Assembly: GCA_902771535.1 (NCBI GenBank)
Contig: CACXWU010000004.1
Location: 17,569 to 81,568 of the forward strand
DNA from: an uncultured Pseudomonadota bacterium
GTDB taxonomy: Bacteria > Pseudomonadota > Alphaproteobacteria > UBA3830
Length of the DNA: 64,000 nt
Direction: 5' to 3'
The notes beneath the pieces are model-generated. The model ran no database searches, was not told where the DNA came from, and saw only the letters and a program-made list of their open reading frames with translations. The position numbers and the translations under genes are program-made. This document shows positions 43,141 to 50,383 of the stretch, one piece after another; the first letter of the stretch is position 1, and the number at the start of each line of letters is the position of its first letter.

Positions 43141-44243
43141 TAAATAGAGATACGGTAGATATTTTCGCGCAGCAGCTTCAGCAAGTCGCGTTCATCTGAA
43201 CCGATATTTTTTGCAAGACATTCATTCCAGCCCTCCGGAAACAGATACCAAACTTGCTTTGCGCTCGCGTATTCTCCGCATCTCCAAAGAGCATATCCGT
43301 AAATACTTCGAATAATTGTTTCCTCACAAGGATTTTTAAATTGCTGCAACGTCCGACCGTCGTCGTCGAAAAATACATCCAGCAAATCCAGAATTTTTTC
43401 ATAATCGTCCGACTGCAACATCAGCTGAGCATATGTCATACGGCAGGCAATTTGGTCTTCTTCGCTCAGATCATCAAACAACTTCGTCTCGTTCATATTT
43501 TCATCGAAAAACTCGGAAAATACTTTCTGAACAAAGTCATTTTTCTTAGAGCCAAACCCTTTCTCTTTGCAAATAAAAGAGCTTACATAATACCACCTGA
43601 TCGTCGCCCTTCGACGAGCATCCAATTTTTCATTTAATTGGGATTTTTTGAAAAATATCCTCAAAACAGCCATGGCTTTTTCGTATGCGCCGCTTTGATA
43701 AAAAATCTCTCCCGCCATCGCACGAATCAACGGAGTATCTCCGAATTTTCGCAAAATTTCCGACGGACTTCCGTTATTGTCGTAACACAAATTGGAAATT
43801 CGCAAAAGCTCCCGGGACTTTTTTAATTCCGCCAAGTCCGTCAAATAAAACAGTAACATTTTGCGTTGAAATTTATGTGATTGAACAAATTCCCTCATGG
43901 ATTCGGCATTTTTGAAAATAGGACGCCAAACCCTTTCTGATTTTTTGAAATTCCCCTTTCGAAAGATAAGATATCCGTACAAAGACCGCGCCTTCAGCTG
44001 CCGACTCCGATCCATTTTGCGGAATAAATTAAGCTCATTTCCGAACTTATCGAAAAGAGAGGAAAGAATTTCCTCAGCATTTCCCCAATCACCCGTAGCA
44101 AACGCTTCGAATCCGAAATCAACAACCTCCTCAAATTGTATCTTAAAGCTATATCTAGCCTCGTTACGCCAATGCCACAACAGAAAAGCCGACCCCACCA
44201 TCAAAACGAGGACGCTACCTATCATCAACTTTCGTTTCATCAC
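43140..44243 (-). CDS. Membrane-anchored TPR-like helical repeat protein
   Basis: A 367-residue protein with an N-terminal signal anchor (LMIGSVLVLMVGSAFLLWHW). Helical repeats of TPR character follow: FEAFATGDWGNAEEILSSLF, YLIFRKGNFKKSERVW, EIFYQSGAYEKAMAVLRIFF and YALWRCGEYASAKQVW. No catalytic motif; probably a scaffold in the periplasm. No close family recognised. The upstream 44244-44420 is AT-rich without genes; TTTACA and TAATAT with 16-base spacing could be its promoter. Confidence 0.6.
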   Translation of the reverse strand: MMKRKLMIGSVLVLMVGSAFLLWHWRNEARYSFKIQFEEVVDFGFEAFATGDWGNAEEILSSLFDKFGNELNLFRKMDRSRQLKARSLYGYLIFRKGNFKKSERVWRPIFKNAESMREFVQSHKFQRKMLLFYLTDLAELKKSRELLRISNLCYDNNGSPSEILRKFGDTPLIRAMAGEIFYQSGAYEKAMAVLRIFFKKSQLNEKLDARRRATIRWYYVSSFICKEKGFGSKKNDFVQKVFSEFFDENMNETKLFDDLSEEDQIACRMTYAQLMLQSDDYEKILDLLDVFFDDDGRTLQQFKNPCEETIIRSIYGYALWRCGEYASAKQVWYLFPEGWNECLAKNIGSDERDLLKLLRENIYRISI

Positions 44244-44420
44244 TCGCCGTACTATATTAACTAGAAAAAATTTTATGTAAATTAGTCAGAGAAATCAAGA
44301 ACTAACCAAATTACCATATAAAAATCCACTATATTTTCTGAAAAGCAATTTACTTTCGCACTCGATACTGTTTGGCCCCCAATGATTTTCTTTTAAAATG
44401 TTTAATTATAAAAACGCCGA

Positions 44421-45212
44421 TTAATTCATAAGCTGTTGCAATCGTTTTTTTATGAGAAAAATGTCCGTTTTAGGCCGTTTTTTCGTGAAAACACGGTAAT
44501 ATTCGATTCCTATAAACACTTTTTTCAGTTTTTCCGCCAGATTTTTCACCTTTTCCAAATTTCTTCGTTTATCATCCAGAAAAATAATTTTTCGAAACTT
44601 GTGTTTCGGGAGACATTCCAAAAATTTTTTCAAAGCAATTTCCTTGGACTCCAAAGTAAAAATTTCTCCTTTATAAAAAATCGTCAACTCATTATCGAAA
44701 TTATGTTTGATATCAACCGACGGCCAAGATTTTTCAAAATTTATGCCCAACGCCCGCAATCTGGAATCACATAACTGCTCAATAGAGTTGATATTTGAAA
44801 TCTTTCCGTGAGGATTGGCGGTCAACATCAACACTTTTACATTGCGATTTTGCAGAGATTCTATCAATTTAGGCATCGATTCATCTACCAAACACACGGG
44901 TATTTCCCATTGACCCGCCCATAATTTTTCCTGCTCGGACAGCGGCAATTTTTTCATACGCTTTCTGAATTTATCGACAACATCTTTAACTTGCGGATAC
45001 AAATCCGCCTGAAAAGCTCTCTCCATCGACTCGGTAAGAACATTATCCATGTCGAAAATTACTAAAGTCTGCGAATCCGCACCGTCGCACAGGGATTTTA
45101 TCACTTCCAGATCATCAGTCTCTACAATTTGCTGATTTCCGCAACCAACGAAAAACAGCGTTGCAATCAACCTGATGAACAATCTTCCCCTATAAAAAAT
45201 TCTCACCCTCAC
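44421..45212 (-). CDS. DUF2608 HAD-like predicted lipoprotein
   Basis: A 263-residue protein. The N-terminus has a lipobox-like VGC (C24) after a hydrophobic stretch, and then a haloacid-dehalogenase-type domain. The nucleophile motif is LVIFDMDNVLTES, motif II LMLTANPHG, and the late acidic motif IIFLDDKRRNL. This matches the DUF2608 family found in Legionella, Chlamydia relatives and other intracellular bacteria. Phosphatase activity is plausible because both motif I aspartates are present. Its ATG overlaps the stop of the upstream KimA-like gene (ATGA). Confidence 0.75.
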   Translation of the reverse strand: MRVRIFYRGRLFIRLIATLFFVGCGNQQIVETDDLEVIKSLCDGADSQTLVIFDMDNVLTESMERAFQADLYPQVKDVVDKFRKRMKKLPLSEQEKLWAGQWEIPVCLVDESMPKLIESLQNRNVKVLMLTANPHGKISNINSIEQLCDSRLRALGINFEKSWPSVDIKHNFDNELTIFYKGEIFTLESKEIALKKFLECLPKHKFRKIIFLDDKRRNLEKVKNLAEKLKKVFIGIEYYRVFTKKRPKTDIFLIKKRLQQLMN

Positions 45213-47053
45213 TCATCCAATTTCATTTGGTAAGGAATTTCAACTATCACACGCGTCTGCTCGCTTTCTTGCTTGCGGTACAGCATTCCGTTTTTAAAAA
45301 TTCTCGCGGTTTGGTTATGGAGAATGTTCTGCCAGAGCTCACCCGGAACGAAACTCGACATCACAACGATCGCCTTTCCCTTTTCCGGATCTCGTTCATC
45401 CTGCTCGAAGAGAAAATCCAAAAACGGATTCACAACTGATCGATACGGCGATCCCAAAATCACAAGAGGCACCGAAAAATTCATCGATCGCCAAACAAGT
45501 TTGAGTCGCTCGGTTTCAGAAAAATCCACATTTACAACCACCGCCGTAACATCCTCCGACAAAGATTGCGCAAACTTTAATGCCTTCAGAGTTCCGCGAT
45601 GCAATCTCGACACCGGAACGACAACTTTCGGATGAAAATTTTCCATTTGAGTCAGTTGCTCGCATAAACCTCCGCTTTTCAAATCGAGTTCTTTATTGGT
45701 TTCAGTGTATTTTCTGTTGATTTTTCGAAAAGAGAAAAATAAGGTCGGAATCAAAATCAAAACCATCCACGCGCCGTCTAAAAATTTGCTCTCGATAATA
45801 ATCAGTAATGTAATGAAAGTCGCAACCGATCCGAAGGCGCTGATCGCCGCTTTTATTTTCCAGTGAGGTCCTTTCTCTTTGCACAAAAATCTAAACATTC
45901 CCGCCTGAGACAATGTAAACGAGGTGAACACGCCCAAGGCGTACAAAGGCAACAACAATTGAGTCTGGCCTTTGAAAAACACGATCAAAAGAAAGGCAAC
46001 GATTGCAAGAGCGATAATTCCGTTGGAGTAGGCAAGCCGATCTCCGAGGTGAGCAAATCTCGTCGGAATATATTTTTCTTTCGCCAACACTCCCGCCAAC
46101 CGAGGAAATCCTGCGAACGAGGTATTTACTGCCATGAACAAAATTCCGGCCGTCAGAAACTGCACAATATAATAAAAAATGTTATCCCCGAACACAGTTT
46201 TAGCAATCTGTGACAGCACTGTCTCCGAATAGTTCGGCACTATGCAAAATTTGTGAGCGAGATAAGTAATTCCCACAAACATGGACGACAAAATTAACCC
46301 CATACACACCAAGGTAATTCGCGCATTTTTGTACTGGGGTTTTTTGAAAGACGCTACTCCGCCGGCAATGGATTCAATTCCTGTAAGAGCTGCACATCCA
46401 GACGCAAAAGCACGCAGAACCAAAAGAATCGTTACGCTTTGAGTCATCGACCGCTGTTCCTCGGAAATCTCAAATTTCGGTGTTCCTTCCGGCATAAAAA
46501 ACCCAATGATTATCATCAAAAATATTATGCTGATGAAACCGTAGGTTGGCAGAGACAACACTCCGGCTGCCGAACGCGTTCCTCGCAAATTTGCTATTGC
46601 GATAAAAACCAAAACCGTTATGCAAATTCCAACAACGTGATTTGATAAGCTCGGAAACGCCGATACTATAGCGGAAGTTCCCGCCGATAAACTCACGGCG
46701 ACCGTCAAAATATAATCAACCGATAAGGAAGCTGCGGTAATTAATCCGCAAAATTCTCCGAGATTATTTTTCGCGACGGCAAAAGCTCCTCCTCCGTTCG
46801 GATAGGCGCGCAAAGTCTGCCAATACGAGCATATAATGATAAAAAGCAGTCCCGAAATCGTAAGGGCAATCGGAATCGGAAAAGACATCGACAGCACGAT
46901 ACCCAATGACAGGAAAACCGCTTCTGTCGCATACGCCACCGATGAAAGAATATCCGAAGAAAAAACCGCGAGAGCCTTCACCTTGTTCAGTCTTTCAAGG
47001 ACCAAATTTTCTGTTTTTAATGGATTTCCGAATATAAAACTACTTATCTTCAT
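45209..47053 (-). CDS. APC-superfamily permease, KimA-like
   Basis: A 614-residue transporter. About 12 membrane helices (residues ~25-440) precede a soluble C-terminal domain of ~150 residues. The opening LERLNKVKALAVFSSDILSS followed by VAYATEAVFLSLG is that of KimA/YdaO-type potassium importers, and the length agrees with that group. Potassium is therefore the best guess; amino acid transport is the alternative. The C-terminal part (VPVSRLHRGTLKALKFAQSL) resembles a universal-stress-like fold. Overlaps the small gene upstream by 14 bases. Confidence 0.78.
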   Translation of the reverse strand: MKISSFIFGNPLKTENLVLERLNKVKALAVFSSDILSSVAYATEAVFLSLGIVLSMSFPIPIALTISGLLFIIICSYWQTLRAYPNGGGAFAVAKNNLGEFCGLITAASLSVDYILTVAVSLSAGTSAIVSAFPSLSNHVVGICITVLVFIAIANLRGTRSAAGVLSLPTYGFISIIFLMIIIGFFMPEGTPKFEISEEQRSMTQSVTILLVLRAFASGCAALTGIESIAGGVASFKKPQYKNARITLVCMGLILSSMFVGITYLAHKFCIVPNYSETVLSQIAKTVFGDNIFYYIVQFLTAGILFMAVNTSFAGFPRLAGVLAKEKYIPTRFAHLGDRLAYSNGIIALAIVAFLLIVFFKGQTQLLLPLYALGVFTSFTLSQAGMFRFLCKEKGPHWKIKAAISAFGSVATFITLLIIIESKFLDGAWMVLILIPTLFFSFRKINRKYTETNKELDLKSGGLCEQLTQMENFHPKVVVPVSRLHRGTLKALKFAQSLSEDVTAVVVNVDFSETERLKLVWRSMNFSVPLVILGSPYRSVVNPFLDFLFEQDERDPEKGKAIVVMSSFVPGELWQNILHNQTARIFKNGMLYRKQESEQTRVIVEIPYQMKLDE

Positions 47054-47405
47054 AAGTCTTGTTCAAAACTTTTTTCAGCTCGTTCAACTCCGTCTGAAGA
47101 TCCATGCGCTTCTGAAATTCCAAATTGTTTGATTGTATCAACTCGAGAACTCTACCGCGCAACTCTTTGATCTCCGCAAGCATAACGCCCATATACTCGC
47201 GCGCCGCGACGATAAAATGGGCGTCGTTCCTATTCTGCTCTCCGGAATGATAATCGAACAAAGCAATAGGGTTTCCGTCCAAATTCGGAGAAACCCACAC
47301 AGTATCGACTCCCTCTTTTTCGATGACATTCCAGGGAGCTTTGGTCGCATCTTCCAACCTCTTCTCCAAAAGATTTATGTCCTCGGGAGTCAATACCTGT
47401 TTCAT
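47040..47405 (-). CDS. Conserved-looking hypothetical protein between rplI and the permease
   Basis: A 121-residue soluble protein. The N-terminal part includes APWNVIEKEG and VWVSPNLDGNPIALF. It then has NRNDAHFIVAAREYMGVMLA followed by EIKELRGRV, and a C-terminal coiled coil. The NDAxFIxAAR...LLAEI pattern recalls short proteins common in phages and plasmids, but I do not recognise a named family. It starts two bases after the rplI stop, so it is in the same operon. Function unknown. Confidence 0.6.
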   Translation of the reverse strand: MKQVLTPEDINLLEKRLEDATKAPWNVIEKEGVDTVWVSPNLDGNPIALFDYHSGEQNRNDAHFIVAAREYMGVMLAEIKELRGRVLELIQSNNLEFQKRMDLQTELNELKKVLNKTYEDK

Positions 47406-47407
47406 GG

Positions 47408-47923
47408 CTAAGCGTTCTCTGATTTTTCTGTATCTTCAGTCTCAGTCGTCATCTGCTGCTTCGCCTCTTCCTCGGACTTCGCAACACTCAACTTAACTGT
47501 GACGGAGATTTCCGGATGCAAATTCACGCTGATTTCGTAGACACCAACCGTCTTGATCGGAGCGCTGAGATCAACCTGACCCGCGTTAACCTTGTAACCC
47601 AATTCCTTGATCGCGGCAGAAATATCGCGGCTGGTAACGGATCCGTAGAGCTGCCCCTTTTCGCTGGCCTGACGCACCAAAGTAATTGTCAACTGCCCCA
47701 TCTTGTCGGCAACTTTCTGAGCCTTAGCCTTCGCTGCCTCATTCGCCTGCTGAATTTGCTCTTTCTGATCTTCGAAATACTTAAGATTCTCTTTTGTCGC
47801 TCTCAAAGCGATTTTCTTCGGCAGCAAATAGTTTCTGGCGTAACCCGGCTTCACGTTTACGATATCGCCGATGTATCCCAACTTGGAAACTCTCTGCAAC
47901 AAAATAACTTTTATATGTTCCAT
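47408..47923 (-). CDS. rplI: 50S ribosomal protein L9
   Basis: A 171-residue L9 with the canonical N-terminal rRNA-binding domain (VILLQRVSKLGYIGDIVNVK, GYARNYLLPKKIALRATKEN), central helix and C-terminal domain (KGQLYGSVTSRDIS). A Glu/Thr-rich tail of about 20 residues is extra. rpsF and rpsR, normally just upstream, are absent, so the gene stands alone with its own promoter at 47962-47990. AGAGG precedes the ATG. Confidence 0.97.
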   Translation of the reverse strand: MEHIKVILLQRVSKLGYIGDIVNVKPGYARNYLLPKKIALRATKENLKYFEDQKEQIQQANEAAKAKAQKVADKMGQLTITLVRQASEKGQLYGSVTSRDISAAIKELGYKVNAGQVDLSAPIKTVGVYEISVNLHPEISVTVKLSVAKSEEEAKQQMTTETEDTEKSENA

Positions 47924-47961
47924 TATGACCTCTGATTAAAAACTTACTTAAAGCTATGGTA

Positions 47962-48037
47962 AATATATATTAGCCACGTTGATAAGTCCAGATTTTTCGA
48001 TTGAGCTGTAGAGAGTTTTGCTCAATTCATCGAAAAA
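47962..48037 (-). repeat. Promoter-hairpin module upstream of rplI (copy 1)
   Basis: Minus strand: TGGACT (47990-47985), 17-base spacer, TATATT (47967-47962), about 32 bases before the rplI ATG. Directly upstream lies an imperfect hairpin: TTTTTCGATTGAGC (47993-48006) against GCTCAA..ATCGAAAAA (48020-48037). Promoter and hairpin together recur at 48940-49014 with most bases conserved. The unit is a duplicated module, not a chance hairpin. Confidence 0.6.
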
Positions 48038-48055
48038 ATCAACGGATGTTATTCG

Positions 48056-48907
48056 TTATTCAGCAGGTAACTTAACAACGGTTTCCGAAATTTTAAAATT
48101 ATTCGGCATTCTGATAACCTCTTCTGCAACTTTGTCCGATTGTTTCTGTTGAATAACTTTATTGTCAGTTGTCTCCATATGAGAAAAGGCTACGACAAGC
48201 AACAGGAACAGTAACAACACGGATATACATACAAAGATAAATGGCACTAAAATAAACACAACTCCCATCATCGAGAGGGTTAAGTATCTAGAATCAGCCT
48301 TCTTCAAATATTTGTTAACGGATTCCTTGGTAACTTTTACAGGCTCAACTGATTCTTGCGAACGGAACTTTATGTAATTAATTGCCCACGGAATCGCGAT
48401 AAAAAATGTTCCTATCACTGCTTCCATCAACAGCTCAACGTTTTCGGATATAAGACGATTTAACTCCAAAATCCAGAGAGAAACTGAGCATAATACGCCT
48501 ATGACTCCAACTAGAATTAAACCGCCTATCGGATCAATCGAATTGTACTTCTCCATTTCGGCATAGCCCTTTGCGATTTTGGATTTTATATCCTTGTAAT
48601 AGAGAGTGTTTCCGAAAAATCCGAAAAGTATAATACTGAGGAAATAAAATATAAACCAAATTACGCCTTTTAATACGTCGTCTTTACAAAACGCGAGTAA
48701 AATTTCGCCCCCTCCTACGCATATCAACGTAACCAGTACCGCCCATCCGTACATTTTTCTGTAAGCCAACCATGCAGATGAGCCAAACGCCGCGGCAAAG
48801 TTAAATGTGGTTTTGTTTTCTCTCTCTAACCTTTCGAATGCCTGCCGATAATACTCGGTATTTCTTTTGTTAAAAATCTCAAATATCCGAAAAAAACGCC
48901 CTTTCAT
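48056..48907 (-). CDS. DUF2628-family membrane protein
   Basis: A 283-residue member of the DUF2628 family with an N-terminal extension (MKGRFFRIFEIFNKR) shared with its neighbour at 49.2 kb. Conserved parts are TEYYRQAFERLERENKTTFN, AWLAYRKMYGWA, LFGFFGNTLYYKDIKSKI, KGYAEMEKYNSIDPIGG and EPVKVTKESVNKYLKK. A last membrane helix (VVFILVPFIFVCISVLLLFLL) is followed by a polar tail. About six hydrophobic helices. GGGGA precedes the ATG. Function unknown. Confidence 0.78.
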   Translation of the reverse strand: MKGRFFRIFEIFNKRNTEYYRQAFERLERENKTTFNFAAAFGSSAWLAYRKMYGWAVLVTLICVGGGEILLAFCKDDVLKGVIWFIFYFLSIILFGFFGNTLYYKDIKSKIAKGYAEMEKYNSIDPIGGLILVGVIGVLCSVSLWILELNRLISENVELLMEAVIGTFFIAIPWAINYIKFRSQESVEPVKVTKESVNKYLKKADSRYLTLSMMGVVFILVPFIFVCISVLLLFLLLVVAFSHMETTDNKVIQQKQSDKVAEEVIRMPNNFKISETVVKLPAE

Positions 48908-48939
48908 GTTTATCCCCTACTGTCTATATTGCTTCGCGC

Positions 48940-49014
48940 AGTATACATTAGCCGAGCGCATAAGTCGAGATTTTTCAGGTGAGCGGTAGGGAGTTTTGCT
49001 CAATTTATCGAAAA
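48940..49014 (-). repeat. Promoter-hairpin module upstream of the DUF2628 gene (copy 2)
   Basis: Minus strand: TCGACT (48968-48963), 17-base spacer, TATACT (48945-48940), about 30 bases before the ATG at 48907. The neighbouring inverted repeat (TTTTTCAGGTGAGC and GCTCAATTTATCGAAAAA) corresponds to that of copy 1 at 47962-48037. Confidence 0.6.
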
Positions 49015-49081
49015 AATTCAAGGAATAGAAATCCCGCGTCTATTGATATGCCTAAGGTTTGGTGATAGATTGCATGAGGTT

Positions 49082-49167
49082 GCCCGTGTGGCGGAATGGT
49101 AGACGCTACAGACTTAAAATCTGTTGTCCTTTCGGGCGTGGGGGTTCGAGTCCCTCCACGGGCACCA
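49082..49167 (+). tRNA. tRNA-Leu (UAA)
   Basis: GCCCGTG pairs with CACGGGC, discriminator A, CCA encoded. Anticodon arm ACAGA-CTTAAAA-TCTGT gives UAA; long class II variable arm (TGTCCTTTCGGGCG). It lies on the opposite strand between two DUF2628 genes. Confidence 0.96.
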
Positions 49168-49199
49168 TTTAGGGTGATATCCTCGTCAAAATCACGCAA

Positions 49200-50282
49200 T
49201 CAGTTCGCAGTTTTTATTATCTCTTCGGTTTCGGTCGGTTTCTCTTGGCTGATTTTTTGCTTTACAGTCTTCTCGGAAATCTTCGAAGAATTCTTCTTTT
49301 TCTTTACATCTTTTGCCAGCTTCGCCCATGCATCATGCAACGCATCTAGGTCTTTTCTCATAGATTCATCGGTTTTACTGGTTTTACCTAACTTTTGCTT
49401 TTCTATGATTCTTTTGTTAATTTTATCTATTTCATCTAGTTGTTTCTTTATTTCTTTATCATCTAGGATTTTTATGCCTTTTTTCGCTTTCTTATTCGGC
49501 GTTTTGTCGATCTCTTCCGCTATTTTATCTAACTGATTCAATATTTTCTTCCCTGTATATTTCATACCAACAACAGCCAGAACACCCACCATAGATAGAA
49601 TAAGTAAAAAAGATAACAGATAAGAAATCACACCAATACCCATCGATATGGTTAAATGTTTAGGATTATCCTTCTCCAAGTACGCGTTTACGGATTCTTC
49701 TGTAACTTCTACGGGTTCAACGGATTCCTGCGAATGAAACTTTTTGTGATCAATCGCCCAAACAATCGCTATAAAAACTATCTGAATCGGCACAGATAAC
49801 AAACCGATAACATGCGACGAAAAGACCTTCGCTGACACTAAAATGCCTCCAAAAATTCCAACAAGAAGGGGCATCACTATTCCAACTATGACTATACCGC
49901 CTATCGGATCAATTGAATTATAGTTCGCAATTTCGGCGTAACCTTTTGTAACTTTAGATTTTATATGCTTATAATACAGGCTGTTTCCGAAAAATCCGAA
50001 ACCTATAAATAAGATTAACGAAAACACACATGAACCTACAACTCTCTTCGTTGGGTTTGAACTCAACATCTGTAGAATTTCTTGAATTCCTCCGTTTGCC
50101 AATATCAACAACAGCGCCCATCCGTACATCTTCCTGAAAACTAACCATGCTCCCACGAAAAATGCCGCAGCAAAGTTGAATGTGGTTTTGTTTTCCTTCT
50201 CCAATCTGGTGAATGCCTGCTGATAATATTCGGTGTCTCTTTGATTAAAAAGCTCAAATATCCGAAAAAATCTTCCTTGCAT
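49200..50282 (-). CDS. DUF2628-family membrane protein with long charged C-terminus
   Basis: A 360-residue paralogue of the protein at 48056 (shared MQGRFFRIFELFNQR, EYYQQAFTRLEKENKTTFN, LVFRKMYGWA, FGFFGNSLYYKHIKSK, YNSIDPIGGIVIVG). ATG 50282 is preferred because GGAGGTGG lies five bases upstream; a TTG at 50294 would contain that site. After the last helix there is an extra ~110-residue Lys-rich, probably coiled-coil tail (e.g. KEIKKQLDEIDKINKRII). A CtrA-like promoter precedes it. The tail may mediate a cytoplasmic interaction (inference). Confidence 0.78.
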   Translation of the reverse strand: MQGRFFRIFELFNQRDTEYYQQAFTRLEKENKTTFNFAAAFFVGAWLVFRKMYGWALLLILANGGIQEILQMLSSNPTKRVVGSCVFSLILFIGFGFFGNSLYYKHIKSKVTKGYAEIANYNSIDPIGGIVIVGIVMPLLVGIFGGILVSAKVFSSHVIGLLSVPIQIVFIAIVWAIDHKKFHSQESVEPVEVTEESVNAYLEKDNPKHLTISMGIGVISYLLSFLLILSMVGVLAVVGMKYTGKKILNQLDKIAEEIDKTPNKKAKKGIKILDDKEIKKQLDEIDKINKRIIEKQKLGKTSKTDESMRKDLDALHDAWAKLAKDVKKKKNSSKISEKTVKQKISQEKPTETEEIIKTAN

Positions 50283-50308
50283 ATCCACCTCCAAATGTCT
50301 ATGACTAC

Positions 50309-50340
50309 ATTGTAAGAAAAATTCGTTAATTTTTCGTTAA
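50309..50340 (-). promoter_or_regulatory. CtrA-like box and -10 before the DUF2628 gene at 50282
   Basis: Minus strand: TTAA-CGAAAAA-TTAAC (50340-50325), 10 bases, TACAAT (50314-50309). Full match to the CtrA consensus and the same spacing as at 5.5, 14.6 and 31.2 kb. Confidence 0.6.
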
Positions 50341-50383
50341 AAACCGAAATTTTTAAATATAAAAGCAACAAAAATCGGATATT

